Below are positions 29,622-38,454 of a stretch of DNA of 64,000 nucleotides, one piece after another (the first letter of the stretch is position 1; each line of letters begins with the position of its first letter). The DNA is taken from contig VMSX01000020.1 in the NCBI GenBank assembly GCA_013791905.1, forward strand, positions 156,675 to 220,674, written 5' to 3'. A program made the translations under genes and the position numbers. The notes beneath the pieces were generated by a model. That model was not told the origin of the DNA. It made no database searches and saw only the letters and a list, made by a program, of their open reading frames with translations. The DNA comes from Rhodocyclaceae bacterium. Its GTDB lineage: Bacteria > Pseudomonadota > Gammaproteobacteria > Burkholderiales > Rhodocyclaceae.

Positions 29622-30104
29622 TTACTGTTGTTTACCGACCCGATCGAGCAAACCGTTGGCGGCTTCCTCGATCATGTCGAGTACAAACTCAAAGCCATCA
29701 GCGCCACCGTAATACGGATCTGGCACCTCCTCGCCCTTGCGTCCCGCCCCGAATTCCAGAAACAGGCTCAGCTTGCCCTGATGCTCGGCAGGGCAGGCCT
29801 GCTTCAGCAATTCCAGATTGTCCCGATCCATCGCCAGAATGTAGTCGAAGCGGACGAAATCCTCTGCACAGACGCGGCGTCCGCGTAAGGGCAACAGGTC
29901 ATAACCGCGCTGCGCCGCTGCTTTGGTGGCGCGCGCATCCGGTGCCTTGCCGATGTGGTAGCCGTGAGTACCCGCCGAATCGATCTCGAAGTTTCTCGCC
30001 ACACCTGCCCGTTCGGCCAGCGCCCGCGTCACGCCTTCTGCAGTCGGCGAACGGCAGATGTTGCCCATGCAGACGAATAGCACTCGGTAAGCCGGTTTTA
30101 ACAT
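29622..30104 (-). CDS. Low-molecular-weight protein-tyrosine phosphatase
   Basis: 160 residues from MLKPAYRVLFVCMGNICRSP, which contains the CX5R phosphatase loop (CMGNICRS). The C-terminal DPYYGGADGFEFVLDMIEEA holds the catalytic Asp of the DPYY motif. GAGG lies five bases before the ATG at 30104. Such enzymes often control exopolysaccharide tyrosine kinases, but no such kinase is in this window. It flanks the left end of the integrated element. Confidence 0.92.
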   Translation of the reverse strand: MLKPAYRVLFVCMGNICRSPTAEGVTRALAERAGVARNFEIDSAGTHGYHIGKAPDARATKAAAQRGYDLLPLRGRRVCAEDFVRFDYILAMDRDNLELLKQACPAEHQGKLSLFLEFGAGRKGEEVPDPYYGGADGFEFVLDMIEEAANGLLDRVGKQQ

Positions 30105-30141
30105 TTTATCCTCTTGTTTCATTGGTGTTTATTGTCATTGT

Positions 30142-30170
30142 TTGTATATTGATGTTCATAGGCATATACT
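30142..30170 (+). promoter_or_regulatory. Promoter of the integrase gene
   Basis: TTGTAT (30142-30147), a 17-base spacer, TATACT (30165-30170). The start point would fall near the left attachment core, so the promoter lies on the chromosomal side of the proposed element boundary. Confidence 0.5.
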
Positions 30171-30173
30171 GCT

Positions 30174-30187
30174 GATGTGTTACCAAT
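30174..30187 (+). repeat. Candidate attL core
   Basis: GATGTGTTACCAAT, then GTGC. Identical over 14 bases to 39023-39036, which continues ATGC. It lies just upstream of the integrase gene. Confidence 0.65.
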
Positions 30188-30204
30188 GTGCACCCAAATA
30201 CATC

Positions 30205-31236
30205 ATGCCAAACCTTTCTGACCGCAAGATACGAGACATCAAGCCAGGCGCCGTCGATAAATGGAAAAGCGACGGCGACGGCCTGAATATTCGCGTTCGC
30301 CCGAACGGATCCACGACTTGGGTTATCCGCCGCAAGAAGCGCGGCCCTGATGGCAAGGATAAAACCACCATCGAGACCATCGGCGAGTTTCCGGACATGG
30401 ATTGTAATGCTGCGCGTGCGGCGCTAGCCAAACGTTCATTCTCGCCGAATTTGAAAAAGACGACATTCGCCGAACTGCTCGATGAGTGGTATAGCCGTCG
30501 CATCGAGCCGCGCTACCGCGTTACCAAGAACATTTCGACATATATCGCCCGCGCCAAGGCTGAATTTGGCAACACCGCCCTCGCCCGCCTGACCACGCTG
30601 CAGCTGGTGCGCTGGCTGCAGAAATACGCCGAGGAAACACCGGTCGCAGCGAACCGCTGCGCGTCGAATATCAAGTTGGCCCTCAACTATGCCGTCGAGT
30701 GCGGCTATCTGGATCGCAACCCGCTTGCGCCGGTCACCAATCGCGTCATTGGCGGCGAAGAGAAAACGCGCAATCGCCACCTGACGGACGATGAAATCCG
30801 GTGGGTATTCGGTGACAAATGCCGCCCTATCCTGCGATTTCTCCTGCTGACCGGCTTGCGCATCAGCGAGGCCCAGCAAGGCTATCGCGACGGCGATAGA
30901 TTCCGCATTGACCGCACGAAGAACGGCGACGCGCACTGGGTACACCTGCCCGACCTCGCAACGGCCCAGTTGGCCGCGCCTTTCGATCTTAGCGCGACAG
31001 CGTATCAGGCATGGCTGCGCAACACCGCCAAGCAGACATTCACCCCGCACGATCTGCGGCGCACGTTCGCGACGCGCCTGGCCGGTCTCAACATCCCTCC
31101 GCACATTATTGAAAAGTGCCTGAATCACCGGCTGCAGGGCGTCATGGGCATCTACAACCGGGCAGACTATGAAGCCGAGAGAATCGCGGCGGCCCAGGCA
31201 TGGGCGGATGAAGTGAAAAGAATCACCGCCGCCTGA
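30205..31236 (+). CDS. Tyrosine recombinase/phage integrase
   Basis: Site-specific integrase, 343 residues from MPNLSDRKIRDIKPGAVDKW, the family's usual start; the frame is open further upstream. An N-terminal arm-binding domain (about 1-65), a SAM-like core-binding domain (about 85-170) and the catalytic domain follow. Catalytic residues visible: Arg in LLTGLRISEAQ, His-x-x-Arg in HDLRRTFATRL, then NH (C-LNHRLQG) and the nucleophile Tyr in MGIYNRADY. It lies directly beside attL, as expected. Confidence 0.93.
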   Translation: MPNLSDRKIRDIKPGAVDKWKSDGDGLNIRVRPNGSTTWVIRRKKRGPDGKDKTTIETIGEFPDMDCNAARAALAKRSFSPNLKKTTFAELLDEWYSRRIEPRYRVTKNISTYIARAKAEFGNTALARLTTLQLVRWLQKYAEETPVAANRCASNIKLALNYAVECGYLDRNPLAPVTNRVIGGEEKTRNRHLTDDEIRWVFGDKCRPILRFLLLTGLRISEAQQGYRDGDRFRIDRTKNGDAHWVHLPDLATAQLAAPFDLSATAYQAWLRNTAKQTFTPHDLRRTFATRLAGLNIPPHIIEKCLNHRLQGVMGIYNRADYEAERIAAAQAWADEVKRITAA

Positions 31237-31321
31237 CGGGCTCAGGCAAAAGCGGGCCGGCAAGTAGTATGCACACTGCAAGCCGACCCTACCAAGAAGC
31301 ACCTACGAAGGAGATGCAAAC

Positions 31322-31738
31322 ATGGCTGATATGACTTTAACCGATAACCAAGGCAGCATGAACACAATCAATCTACCGAGCGAAGAATGCCGGCGCGGTG
31401 CGATTGCCGCATTTCAGACGCTCTTGAAGCTGGACGCCAATGCCAGCAATCACGACAACTGCGGCGACGAAGCTGGCGATTTTTTCGCGTGGCGATTCGA
31501 AGCCGCAACGGCACTGGCTGATGCCTTGGGGCCGATGCCCGATTTCGCCCGCGGCGCGATCATGGCCATGGGCGAGTGGATCCACTACCAGAACTCGACA
31601 GGAACACCGAACGAGCATTGGCAGCCAGTAGCCGCCATGACCGAGGTCGAGCTTCAGGGCGAAGTTGCCCAAATGGAAGCGGATCTTGCGGAGGATATTG
31701 CAAGGGAAAACCGCAACGTGGTGCAACTGCGCTGCTGA
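31322..31738 (+). CDS. Hypothetical protein of the element
   Basis: 138 residues, acidic, not recognised. A strong ribosome site (GAAGGAGATGCAAAC) precedes the ATG, supporting translation. The middle holds a helical stretch (GDFFAWRFEAATALADALG ... FARGAIMAMGEWIHYQN) and the C-terminus is Glu-rich. No membrane segment or cysteine cluster. It directly precedes a strong inverted repeat. Confidence 0.6.
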   Translation: MADMTLTDNQGSMNTINLPSEECRRGAIAAFQTLLKLDANASNHDNCGDEAGDFFAWRFEAATALADALGPMPDFARGAIMAMGEWIHYQNSTGTPNEHWQPVAAMTEVELQGEVAQMEADLAEDIARENRNVVQLRC

Positions 31739-31746
31739 CAGAGCAT

Positions 31747-31812
31747 GCCGCCCCTAGCCCGAGGTTGATCCCCGAGGGCGAACCGCCGGAAACCTTCGCC
31801 GGCTGGGGCGGC
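31747..31812 (+). other. Nested inverted repeats after the first cargo gene
   Basis: Outer arms GCCGCCCCTAGCC (31747-31759) and GGCTGGGGCGGC (31801-31812) pair with a one-base bulge; an inner hairpin GGCGAA (31777-31782) with TTCGCC (31795-31800) abuts the outer 3' arm. The transcript could fold as a junction. No T-run follows, so it is not a simple terminator. Confidence 0.5.
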
Positions 31813-31845
31813 ACCCAAACGAAGGTCGCATTTGAAGGATGCGAA

Positions 31846-32295
31846 ATGAACGATACGGATTGGCCGGAGATGGTCAGGCTTGCGCGAGAAGGCAAGCACG
31901 AGCCGTTGATCGTTGCCTTGCAGAAACTGCAGACACTCAAGCGGCTTCGGACTGATATGCAGGCCAAGCTTTCCGCTGACGAGTTGCATCATGACGTACT
32001 CGAATATTTGCGCGATCAAGCCGGAAAGCCGAAAGGAAGGGGCCGTCCGGCTCATTCCGACTGGTACCGCGCCTGTATGGCCTTCGCTGTCAAGCAGATG
32101 CACCCATTGATGCAGGCCGGCATGGAGAGCGGTACCCGCAACGGTATCCCTCTCAGTTTGATTGGCATACCTGGCGACAAGGATGTTGCCCCAAGCCCGA
32201 TGGATGCCGCCATCGTGGCGGTCTCCGATGCGAACTTCAAATCACCCAGCCAGATCAGAAAAATCGTTTATTCAAAGAAGTTGAATAAACGGTAA
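31846..32295 (+). CDS. Hypothetical protein of the element
   Basis: 149 residues from MNDTDWPEMVRLAREGKHEP, with GAAGGAT seven bases before the ATG. Not recognised. The N-terminal half is helical and charged (LQKLQTLKRLRTDMQAKL); the C-terminus is basic (SPSQIRKIVYSKKLNKR), and a GKPKGRGRPAHSDWY segment could contact nucleic acid. Its frame is open 90 codons upstream, but that stretch overlaps the previous gene and the inverted repeat and looks non-coding. Confidence 0.6.
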   Translation: MNDTDWPEMVRLAREGKHEPLIVALQKLQTLKRLRTDMQAKLSADELHHDVLEYLRDQAGKPKGRGRPAHSDWYRACMAFAVKQMHPLMQAGMESGTRNGIPLSLIGIPGDKDVAPSPMDAAIVAVSDANFKSPSQIRKIVYSKKLNKR

Positions 32296-32358
32296 CGAGG
32301 CCATGTGACGCGCTGAGTATTGTTCGCCCATCGCATTTGACGTGCATAGAGGGCGAAC

Positions 32359-32565
32359 ATGGAAAACCTACACACACAAGGCGCAGCGGCGCCTGTAATG
32401 ACCATCGAGGAATTCTGCGAGGCGCACAAAATCTCGCGCGGATTCCTCAACATCCTGCGGCAGCGCGGCGAGGCGCCCGATTTCATCAGGATCGGTCGGC
32501 GCGTGCTGATTTCCAGCGAGGCCGCGCAAGCATGGCGCAACCGGCATACGGTGCGTGCGGAATGA
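32359..32565 (+). CDS. AlpA/MerR-like helix-turn-helix regulator (excisionase-type)
   Basis: 68 residues. MTIEEFCEAHKISRGFLNILRQRGEAPDF followed by IRIGRRVLISSEAAQAWRN matches the winged-helix layout of AlpA-type regulators and excisionases in satellites. These usually switch on excision or early genes. Its stop overlaps the next small gene (AATGA), so the early genes 32359-34725 look like one operon. Confidence 0.75.
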   Translation: MENLHTQGAAAPVMTIEEFCEAHKISRGFLNILRQRGEAPDFIRIGRRVLISSEAAQAWRNRHTVRAE

Positions 32566-32717
32566 AGCCCGCGAAAAACGCCCGGCACGGCGATGATGCT
32601 GCCGACCTTGCAGGAAGGCCTTACCCGCTCCCGAAAAATCGCACAGCGGGCTTCCTGGCGAAATCGTCGCGGACAGATCGCCGCCAGAAACGCACCTGGA
32701 AGAGGGGGCGGCGATGA
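32562..32717 (+). CDS. Small basic protein, hypothetical
   Basis: 51 residues; start ATG at 32562 overlaps the previous stop and its stop overlaps the next start at 32714, a double coupling that argues for a real gene. MKPAKNARHGDDAADLAGRP, then a strongly basic end (DRRQKRTWKRGRR) that could bind nucleic acid. Not recognised. Confidence 0.5.
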   Translation: MKPAKNARHGDDAADLAGRPYPLPKNRTAGFLAKSSRTDRRQKRTWKRGRR

Positions 32718-33310
32718 CCGACCCCACCCCGCAGCGCCTCGTTATCTGGCGCCTGACCGTCACGGAAACACGCTGGCGGCAGATGATCCCGCAGATGCCG
32801 ACCGCGGCGCGCAATGCGTTACCAGACCAGTATTTCGACCTCGCCGCGAACAACCGGCAGAGCGGCGGCCGGTGTTACGAAAACCTGATCGACTTCGCCT
32901 GGCGGCTGAATGATCTGGTCGCCGAATATCACCATGACATCCGGCACCCGAAGAAACTGCGCACGCCGGCCTATGCGGCAACGTTGCGCCAGGCGCGCCA
33001 GCGCGGCATGGTGCCGACCCCGATTGATGGCAGTCACGTCGAAATCGGTTTTTGCTTTGGCTATGCACCGGCGGCGCGCGCGGCTTTCATCGTGGTGCGG
33101 CGTGATGAGGACGACCCTTATACGCTCGATTTTCGCTGGCTGGCTGGCCTCGACGTGCGCATCCTGGCGACGGCTGCCGACTGGCACTGCATCGACCCGC
33201 TGGCGCGCTGCCTGGCTTACCAAGGCGCCCGCAACGTCAGCATGCGCCGTCTTGATCGGCCTGGTGATGATGAAATTCTTTACCGGGGGGCGCGACCATG
33301 GCGGCTGTGA
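32714..33310 (+). CDS. Hypothetical protein upstream of primase
   Basis: 198 residues, not recognised. Start ATG overlaps the previous stop (ATGA) and the end overlaps the primase gene by 13 bases, so it is translationally coupled on both sides. The position next to a D5-type primase suggests a replication role, but no motif shows this. Confidence 0.65.
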   Translation: MTDPTPQRLVIWRLTVTETRWRQMIPQMPTAARNALPDQYFDLAANNRQSGGRCYENLIDFAWRLNDLVAEYHHDIRHPKKLRTPAYAATLRQARQRGMVPTPIDGSHVEIGFCFGYAPAARAAFIVVRRDEDDPYTLDFRWLAGLDVRILATAADWHCIDPLARCLAYQGARNVSMRRLDRPGDDEILYRGARPWRL

Positions 33311-34725
33311 TTCCAATGGTGCGTGAGTCGGCCGAACAGGCGACGGCACGAACCGCACAGCAGCAGACCGAGGATGCGCTCGCCGAATCCTTCGAATCCG
33401 AACACGACGACCGGCGCTACGTTCAGTCGCGCAAAACCTGGCTGATCTGCAACCCGGAGTCTGGCATCTGGCACCTCGACCGGAAAGAACAGACCCTTTA
33501 CGATATCCGGCTGCACGTGCGAGCCCGGAATCCAAGCAATGAGGCCCGCCTCGGAAAAGCCTCCGTAGTCCTTAATGTAGAGCGCCTGTGCCGCATGCGC
33601 GCGGGGTTTTCCATAACCGAGGACGAACTCGACGCCGACCCGTTCATCCTTGGCACACCGGACGGCCCCTATGATCTGACTACCGGCCAGCAACTCGATC
33701 CCGACCCTGAACTGCTCATCACCAAGAGCACCAGCGTCGCGCCGTCTTTCAGTGTGCCGACCCTCTGGCTGCGTTTCCTGGCCGATGCCTTCGGCAGCGA
33801 CCAGTCCGTCATCGGCTACGTGCAGCGCATGTTCGGCTATTGCCTGACCGGCAGCACGCGCGAGGAGCAACTGCTCTTCATCTGGGGGCGCGGTGGCAAT
33901 GGCAAGGGTGTACTGCTGGGCGTGCTGCTCGACATCGCCGCCGACTATGCGCGCAGCACATCGACTGACACCTTTCTAGAGGCGCGCAATGACCGCAACA
34001 AGGCCGACATAGCCGTGCTTGCCGGCAAGCGCGTCGCCATCGCGCAGGAAACAAACGAAGGTCGGAAATGGGACGGCCAGCGCGTCAAGTCCATCACCGG
34101 CCGCGACGAGATCGAGGCGCGATTCCTGTACGCCAACAGCTTCGTGTTCCGGCCAACTTTCAAACTGATTATTGCCAGCAACCACCGGCCGCGCATTCCG
34201 AACCCTGATCCATCTTGGGAGCGGCGCATGCAATTTCTGCCGATGGACAGGAGGCCGGCGCAGCCCGACCCCGCCCTCAAGGAAAAGCTGCGCGAGGAAT
34301 ACCCGCAGATTCTCGGCTGGCTGATTCGTGGCGCGGAATGGTGGCACCGCGAAGGCCTGATGGTGCCGGATGTCGTCGTCAAGGCCTCGGACGAATACCT
34401 GCGCTCCGAGGATATCGTCGGCCTGTGGTTTGAAGAGTGCATCGATACCAGGCCGGGTGCCGATGTCGCGCGCAAGGAAGTCGGCGCCAGCCTCAAGCGC
34501 TGGTGCGAGGAAATGAACCACCGCGCCCCAACCATGCATGCCCTGACGCGCTGGTTGCGCGAGAACCGCGGCGTCGGACAGAACCTGAAGCGCGGCGACC
34601 GTCCCTATCTCGGCATCGAATTAAAAGCAGTGGATGCTTTTCCTGCTGCCGCTACTTCGTCAGCGCCCGCGCATTTTGAACGGTCGGCGAATAGCCAGGA
34701 GGATGACGATGCCCTGCCGTTTTGA
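33298..34725 (+). CDS. P4/D5-family phage primase-helicase
   Basis: Replicative helicase of satellites and plasmids. 475 residues: a D5-type N-terminal region (about 60-170), then a superfamily 3 ATPase with Walker A GRGGNGKG near residue 200, the acidic AIAQETNEG segment, and sensor-like IIASNHRPRI near 290, followed by a winged-helix C-terminal part. A canonical archaeo-eukaryotic primase domain is not obvious. The last residues, QEDDDALPF, resemble the acidic tail of SSB. It ends the early operon. Confidence 0.88.
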   Translation: MAAVIPMVRESAEQATARTAQQQTEDALAESFESEHDDRRYVQSRKTWLICNPESGIWHLDRKEQTLYDIRLHVRARNPSNEARLGKASVVLNVERLCRMRAGFSITEDELDADPFILGTPDGPYDLTTGQQLDPDPELLITKSTSVAPSFSVPTLWLRFLADAFGSDQSVIGYVQRMFGYCLTGSTREEQLLFIWGRGGNGKGVLLGVLLDIAADYARSTSTDTFLEARNDRNKADIAVLAGKRVAIAQETNEGRKWDGQRVKSITGRDEIEARFLYANSFVFRPTFKLIIASNHRPRIPNPDPSWERRMQFLPMDRRPAQPDPALKEKLREEYPQILGWLIRGAEWWHREGLMVPDVVVKASDEYLRSEDIVGLWFEECIDTRPGADVARKEVGASLKRWCEEMNHRAPTMHALTRWLRENRGVGQNLKRGDRPYLGIELKAVDAFPAAATSSAPAHFERSANSQEDDDALPF

Positions 34726-34855
34726 TCCACGAATGCAGTTATGCAGTTTATTCAGTATTACCGAATATCTACCTTACGTGCGTGCGCACACACAAGAGAG
34801 GTTTTTGAAATGTGCAAACAAATTGCACAAGTGCATTTTTAAGAAAGGATCGACC

Positions 34856-35092
34856 ATGAAAAAAACCGACACCATTACCGATAAAGAACTGCCTGGCCTG
34901 CGCCTCAACCTGATGGCCTATGCGGAAAATCCCTACTTGAGCGATTCATTCCGCGCCGTTTGCCTTGATACGCTCGCAGCTATCGACCTGGCTGTCGCCG
35001 ACGATGCGGCGGTCAATGCCCGACTGAAGTTGGCCCTCGAATCCTGGAAGTTGGCCGCCGATGTTGAGGTGGAAAGCGGGCCGGGGAACTGA
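34856..35092 (+). CDS. Hypothetical protein of the element
   Basis: 78 residues, MKKTDTITDKELPGLRLNLM, with an AAGAAAGGAT ribosome site. Mostly helical, acidic, no recognised domain. The 130 bases before it are AT-rich and hold the inverted repeat GTGCAA-ACAAA-TTGCAC (34812-34828), possibly an operator or weak terminator dividing early from late genes. Confidence 0.6.
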   Translation: MKKTDTITDKELPGLRLNLMAYAENPYLSDSFRAVCLDTLAAIDLAVADDAAVNARLKLALESWKLAADVEVESGPGN

Positions 35093-35093
35093 C

Positions 35094-35954
35094 ATGGTCT
35101 GGTTCATCGCAGCATTTTCCAGCGTCCCCTCGATCGTCTCCCGTGTCGTGGCGAGCGGCTTCCGCGGCGTCCGCATCGGCAATTGGGCCATGGGTGGCGG
35201 CGGGAGCTCGACGACTGGTGGCGCGCTTGAAATCACGATCGAAACCAATGCGCATGCCACCGCCGAGTTCTTTGGCAATTTGTCCAAGCAAATGCGCTTC
35301 GCCACCGCCGTGGCGCTGACGCGCACGACAAAGCGGCTGATCCCGCTGATGGAGCAGGAAGTGAGCAAGTCGTTCGACCGGCCAACGAATTTCACTGTGC
35401 GGGCCTTCGGTTCGACCATGGCAACCCCGGCAACACTGACCAGCGAATTGTTCATCAAGCCCCGCCAGGCGGAATACCTGGCGACTCAGATCCACGGCGG
35501 GCGGCGCCCGCAAAAGCGTTTCGAGAAGCACCTCGCTGGCGAAGCAAATGCCGACGGCTATTGGGCACCCGGCGAAGGCGTACGGCTTAACGCAGCAGGC
35601 AATCTGACGCTGCGACAGATACAGGAGATATCCGGCAAGCTGCGTGCGACTGGTCGGTTTGGCGAAGTCTTTGTCGGTGTGCCGCGTGGCCACCCCGGCG
35701 CGCCGTTTGGCATCTGGTCACGCACGATGCGCGGGCGCGGCAGGAATAGGACGGCAGGCATCAGGCCGCTGTTGATTAAGATCGCTGCGCCCGGCTACAG
35801 CCGCAAGTTCGATTTCTTCGGGGTGGCAAAGAAACACGCCCAGCGGATATTCAATGAGGAATTTCATCGCGCCTTCGAACAGGCAAAGCGCACCGCGCGG
35901 CCATCAAGCTCGGGACTGAAAACTATATTTCATAATGTCGTTCGCTTGGGGTAA
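35094..35954 (+). CDS. Phage tail-type protein (minor tail Z-like)
   Basis: 286 residues from MVWFIAAFSSVPSIVSRVVA. The central part (FGNLSKQMRFATAVALTRTTKRLIPLMEQEVSKSFDRP ... LFIKPRQAEYLATQIHGGRRPQKRFEK) resembles the lambda Z-type tail completion proteins: basic, helical, and with the 'all members must be an ordered ring' type layout. It starts one base after the previous stop. Alternative: a satellite protein that redirects helper tails. Naming is by general resemblance only. Confidence 0.5.
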   Translation: MVWFIAAFSSVPSIVSRVVASGFRGVRIGNWAMGGGGSSTTGGALEITIETNAHATAEFFGNLSKQMRFATAVALTRTTKRLIPLMEQEVSKSFDRPTNFTVRAFGSTMATPATLTSELFIKPRQAEYLATQIHGGRRPQKRFEKHLAGEANADGYWAPGEGVRLNAAGNLTLRQIQEISGKLRATGRFGEVFVGVPRGHPGAPFGIWSRTMRGRGRNRTAGIRPLLIKIAAPGYSRKFDFFGVAKKHAQRIFNEEFHRAFEQAKRTARPSSSGLKTIFHNVVRLG

Positions 35955-36083
35955 TTCAGTATGTATTTGATTTGATTCATGGTTACGGGTCCCTTTAAAA
36001 AATTTCTGCCGAGCGGGTAATTGGCGGCGCGATCAAATTCTAGGCTGTGGCTATAGAACATAGGCAACCGATAGGATTACACA

Positions 36084-36716
36084 ATGACAGAACGACATGA
36101 CTGTTACGCCGAATCGGCAAAAACCCCGATGCTGCCATTCGATCCGCAGCAAGTGACGCGGCTCGGCCTGCGCCTGCTGCCGGCTGAATTTTCTCGATTG
36201 ATGGGGACGAGCAAGCAGTCCGTGAGCCGCTGGATCAAGCGCGGCGTGATTTCACTCGGGAGTGACGGCCGGCTCGATCCGCGCGAAGCGGTGCGGCAAT
36301 ACATGCGCCACGCCGACCCGGCCAAGATGCGGAGCGCAGTCATGGCGCCGATGCTGAACGAGGTCGGCGCCCTACAGCGTAGCGTCGCCGAACTTGAGAC
36401 CCAGCTTGCCGCAGAGCGCGCGAACGCTGAATTCGAATCCGAGGCAAACGGCGAACTGATCGCCCAAGTCGACGCCCTGGTGCGCCACCTGGTCGATGAT
36501 TGGGCCGAACTGCGCGCCCTGCCCGCCAGTGCGGCCACGGCGGCAATCGACCAATGGCACGCCGACCTTGCCGACGGCCGCCTCGATTGGGAATCGACAT
36601 CCGTGCTCGACCTGGCTGAATTTCCAAGGGCTGAAAGCCGCGCGGAGGTGGAAGAAGCACGGGAGGGGAGTGTGGATTCCTGGCTTCAAGAAAATCGGGG
36701 GGCAGGGGCAGATTAA
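36084..36716 (+). CDS. Helix-turn-helix packaging protein, candidate small terminase
   Basis: 210 residues. An N-terminal HTH (LLPAEFSRLMGTSKQSVSRWIKRGVISLGSDGRLDPREAVRQYMR, about 33-77) is followed by a coiled-coil stretch (LNEVGALQRSVAELETQLAAERANAE) and an acidic C-terminus. The layout matches Nu1-type small terminases, which pick the DNA to be packaged. In satellites such a protein redirects the helper's packaging motor. No large terminase accompanies it. A plain DNA-binding regulator is the main alternative. Confidence 0.5.
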   Translation: MTERHDCYAESAKTPMLPFDPQQVTRLGLRLLPAEFSRLMGTSKQSVSRWIKRGVISLGSDGRLDPREAVRQYMRHADPAKMRSAVMAPMLNEVGALQRSVAELETQLAAERANAEFESEANGELIAQVDALVRHLVDDWAELRALPASAATAAIDQWHADLADGRLDWESTSVLDLAEFPRAESRAEVEEAREGSVDSWLQENRGAGAD

Positions 36717-36725
36717 GCCCTTGGC

Positions 36726-37142
36726 ATGGATACGCGCTTCGCTGTCGAGTTGGCTCTGGCGCATGCCGCTGATTACCAGCGCAGCGGCCGCACGCTCGAC
36801 CGCGCCGCGCGTGAGCGAATTCTGTACGAGGTGCTCGACCTCGAAGAGCGCGACCAGGCCGCTGCCAGGCGCAATGCGGCACTGTGCGAAGCCTTCGCCG
36901 CCGCCGGTTACTCGGTTTCGCTGCTCGCCAATCAGGCTGCGGCTTTCCTCTCGAACAAATGGCCAGTCTGGCGCTGGTGGGCGGCACCGCCGCCCGAAGC
37001 CGGCCGCCTGGCGAGCGCGCTATTTGCTGCGTGCCGTGCCGCCAGCGCGCTTTCCGCCGATGGTGTCGCGCGCTTGCCGGAAGGTCGGCAGCTGCGGAAT
37101 ATTGTGCAATCGCCCGCCTCGGATTTCACGCGCGCGGCGTGA
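36726..37142 (+). CDS. Hypothetical protein before capsid gene
   Basis: 138 residues, Ala- and Arg-rich and mostly helical (LEERDQAAARRNAALCEAFAAAG). It starts nine bases after the previous stop and ends 37 bases before the capsid gene. Possible scaffold or head-related protein by position, with no motif to prove it. Confidence 0.55.
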   Translation: MDTRFAVELALAHAADYQRSGRTLDRAARERILYEVLDLEERDQAAARRNAALCEAFAAAGYSVSLLANQAAAFLSNKWPVWRWWAAPPPEAGRLASALFAACRAASALSADGVARLPEGRQLRNIVQSPASDFTRAA

Positions 37143-37179
37143 TGATGAAGGCATCACAACCACACGAAAGGTCTGAAAA

Positions 37180-38454
37180 ATGTACAACATCCGGGAAGAA
37201 TCTGTCGGCGTTCGCGAAGTCCTCAGCCTGGGCGATGTATTCGCAGAGCATGGCGGCCAGCAGCTTGCGATGGAAGTGTTGCGTGAGCGCGGCGATAAGG
37301 CCATGTTCATGCGGCGGATCGGCGAGCGCATGAAAAACACCGATGCACTGGCCGCTGCTGACCGCGCCCTCGGCTTCGACAGTGCCAGCGATGCGGGCGG
37401 GTATTCACTTACCCGGGCTCTGCGCGCCGCACACCGGGCCGCTCATGGTGACCCGGCTGCATGGGAAAAGGCCGGATTGGAGCGTGACGTTTCAAACTTG
37501 CATACCAACAACAGCGGCTGCGTGCCGAACGGATTTTTTGTGCCGTATAGCCTGCTGATGCGCGACTTCAACGTCGGCACGGCAACGCAGGCCGGCAATC
37601 TGATCGGCGCGGCGCGCGGGGAAGGTGCGCTGGTTAATGATCCGCTGCGCCGTCTCGCGCCGCTAGTAGGTCTGGGCGCAATCGTTGCGAGCGGTCTAAA
37701 GGCGACGTTGGATGTTCCGCGTTTCGCGAGTTCGAATACTGCCGACTGGCTTAGTGAAACGGGCGCCGCCGTCGAGATTCTTGAAACCACGGAAAACGCC
37801 GATCTGTCGCCGCACCGCGTCGCCGCAAGGATGAACGTTTCAGTGCAGGCAGACCGGCAATCCAGCGTTGTGTCCGATGGCATCATCGGCCGCCAGCTCG
37901 CGACAGCTTTGTGGGAGCAGGCGCAATTCGGCGCGCTCAACGGCGACGGTACGAGTGACTCACCAGTCGGCATCCGAAATACTACCGGGATAACGGCTGT
38001 TGTCGGTGGCGACAATGGCGCCGCTCCGGCCTGGGCGCACTTTGTTGATCTTGAGAAGGGCCCCGCTACCGCGAACAGCGCGGAATATGCCTCCGGCTTT
38101 GTGGTGAATGCGGCGACGCGGGGTAAGTTGCGCACAACGGTACGCGGCACCGGTCTGCCGCATATCTGGTCAGACGCGGCATTGCCGCTGCTCGGTCACC
38201 GCGCCGCGGTTACCAACCTGCTGCCCAGCAACTTGTCGAAGGGTACGGCAAACGGTACCTGCTCTTCTGTCGTGTTTTCGAGCGATTGGAGCAAGATTCT
38301 TTTTGCGCTGTATGGCCCTGGCGTCGATATTCTGGTGAATCCGTACACGGATGCCGTCGCCGGAAAAATCCGAATTGTGGCGAGCATGCATGTCGGCGTC
38401 AGTGTTCTACAACCTGGTGCATTCTCCAAAATTGACGACCTAATCACCGGCTGA
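37180..38454 (+). CDS. HK97-type phage major capsid protein
   Basis: 424 residues. An N-terminal segment of about 110 residues (MYNIREESVGVREVLSLGDV ...) may act as the scaffold-like delta domain; the rest matches the HK97 capsid fold: VNDPLRRLAPLVGLGAIVAS, WLSETGAAVEI, RMNVSVQADRQSSVV, LWEQAQFGALNGDG and a C-terminal VDILVNPYTDAVAGKIRIVASM. No prohead protease or portal lies nearby, which is unusual for this family. A long perfect hairpin begins at its stop codon. Confidence 0.87.
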   Translation: MYNIREESVGVREVLSLGDVFAEHGGQQLAMEVLRERGDKAMFMRRIGERMKNTDALAAADRALGFDSASDAGGYSLTRALRAAHRAAHGDPAAWEKAGLERDVSNLHTNNSGCVPNGFFVPYSLLMRDFNVGTATQAGNLIGAARGEGALVNDPLRRLAPLVGLGAIVASGLKATLDVPRFASSNTADWLSETGAAVEILETTENADLSPHRVAARMNVSVQADRQSSVVSDGIIGRQLATALWEQAQFGALNGDGTSDSPVGIRNTTGITAVVGGDNGAAPAWAHFVDLEKGPATANSAEYASGFVVNAATRGKLRTTVRGTGLPHIWSDAALPLLGHRAAVTNLLPSNLSKGTANGTCSSVVFSSDWSKILFALYGPGVDILVNPYTDAVAGKIRIVASMHVGVSVLQPGAFSKIDDLITG

